NCBI GenBank assembly: GCA_963666875.2
Contig: CAXXPU010000019.1
Coordinates: 124,001-188,000, forward strand
Source: G963662655 sp963666875
GTDB lineage: Bacteria > Cloacimonadota > Cloacimonadia > Cloacimonadales > JAIOQZ01
DNA: 64,000 nt
Direction: 5' to 3'
Under the pieces are notes generated by a model. That model saw only the letters and a program-made list of their open reading frames with translations. It was not told where the DNA came from and made no database searches. How positions within the stretch are numbered: the stretch's first letter is position 1; each line of letters begins with the position of its first letter. Made by a program: the position numbers and the translations under genes. Below are positions 63,877 through 64,000 of the stretch, one piece after another.

Positions 63877-64000
63877 GTCGAGTCTCCTTTTATCCATATT
63901 ATTGATTTACAATATCATTACATCCAGACCACATTCACTGCAAAATCCTCTTTTTGTAAAGAGAATTATCTGACGAACGCCATACTTCTTCTCACCCGAA

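Overview
The window looks like a chromosomal contig from a Gram-negative bacterium with moderate-to-high GC coding DNA. Evidence for an outer membrane is a beta-barrel/TonB-receptor-like protein, a heptosyltransferase-like protein and an ornithine-lipid-type acyltransferase. A Gld-type ABC cluster (ATPase, permease, GldG-like, DUF4340) is typical of the Fibrobacteres-Chlorobi-Bacteroidetes superphylum and related candidate phyla, so such a lineage is my best inference; no rRNA is present to settle it. There is no phage, plasmid or CRISPR module. Three tRNAs (Gly-CCC, Asn-GTT, Ser-CGA), all with encoded CCA, are present.

Layout. 1-3.7 kb: end of a sigma-54 activator, an exonuclease-DinG helicase and a macrodomain protein. 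4.0-9.8 kb: an operon of a threonine-synthase-like PLP enzyme, a three-subunit molybdenum hydroxylase of the xanthine dehydrogenase family and a PreA-like flavoprotein, suggesting purine/pyrimidine catabolism. 10.1-12 kb: MBL-fold hydrolase and HDOD protein. 12-18 kb: a probable single transcription unit (near-perfect promoter at one end, strong terminator at the other) with a DUF3795 protein, three tandem TPR proteins that end in a histidine-kinase phosphoacceptor domain without any ATPase domain, and a PhnD-like periplasmic binding protein; a fourth paralogue lies at 58.3-60.1 kb. 18-25.4 kb: PAS/HD-GYP protein, heptosyltransferase-like protein, large TPR protein and outer-membrane barrel. 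25.4-29.4 kb: tRNA-Gly, a doubly frameshifted CrtI-like oxidoreductase, a hipBA toxin-antitoxin pair and tRNA-Asn. 29.5-35.1 kb: the Gld-like ABC exporter genes (gldG frameshifted) and an HlyD-type adaptor.

35.3-44.3 kb is the most interesting part: a SiaA-like phosphatase gene (split by a 22-bp tandem duplication, and lacking the first half of its catalytic domain) diverges from a translationally coupled run of SiaB kinase, SiaC phosphoprotein, class III adenylate cyclase, a TerB/FHA-like/ABCG fusion and two cyclic-nucleotide-binding proteins. In the known Sia system the output is a diguanylate cyclase; here it appears to have been exchanged for an adenylate cyclase with receptors encoded in the same operon.

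44.4-48 kb: isoprenylcysteine-methyltransferase-like protein, a split HD-type pair and an AT-rich orphan HsdR-N-like gene. 48.3-58.1 kb: housekeeping genes rpsO, pnp, ahcY, two nucleotide-sugar dehydrogenases around hflKC, tadA and tRNA-Ser. 58.3-63.9 kb: TPR/DHp protein, GtrA-like protein (possible AUA start), OlsF-like acyltransferase and a GcvT-like protein. Intergenic regions carry eleven copies of a dispersed hairpin repeat with conserved TTCNGAA blocks and copy-specific complementary outer arms, mostly in opposed pairs.
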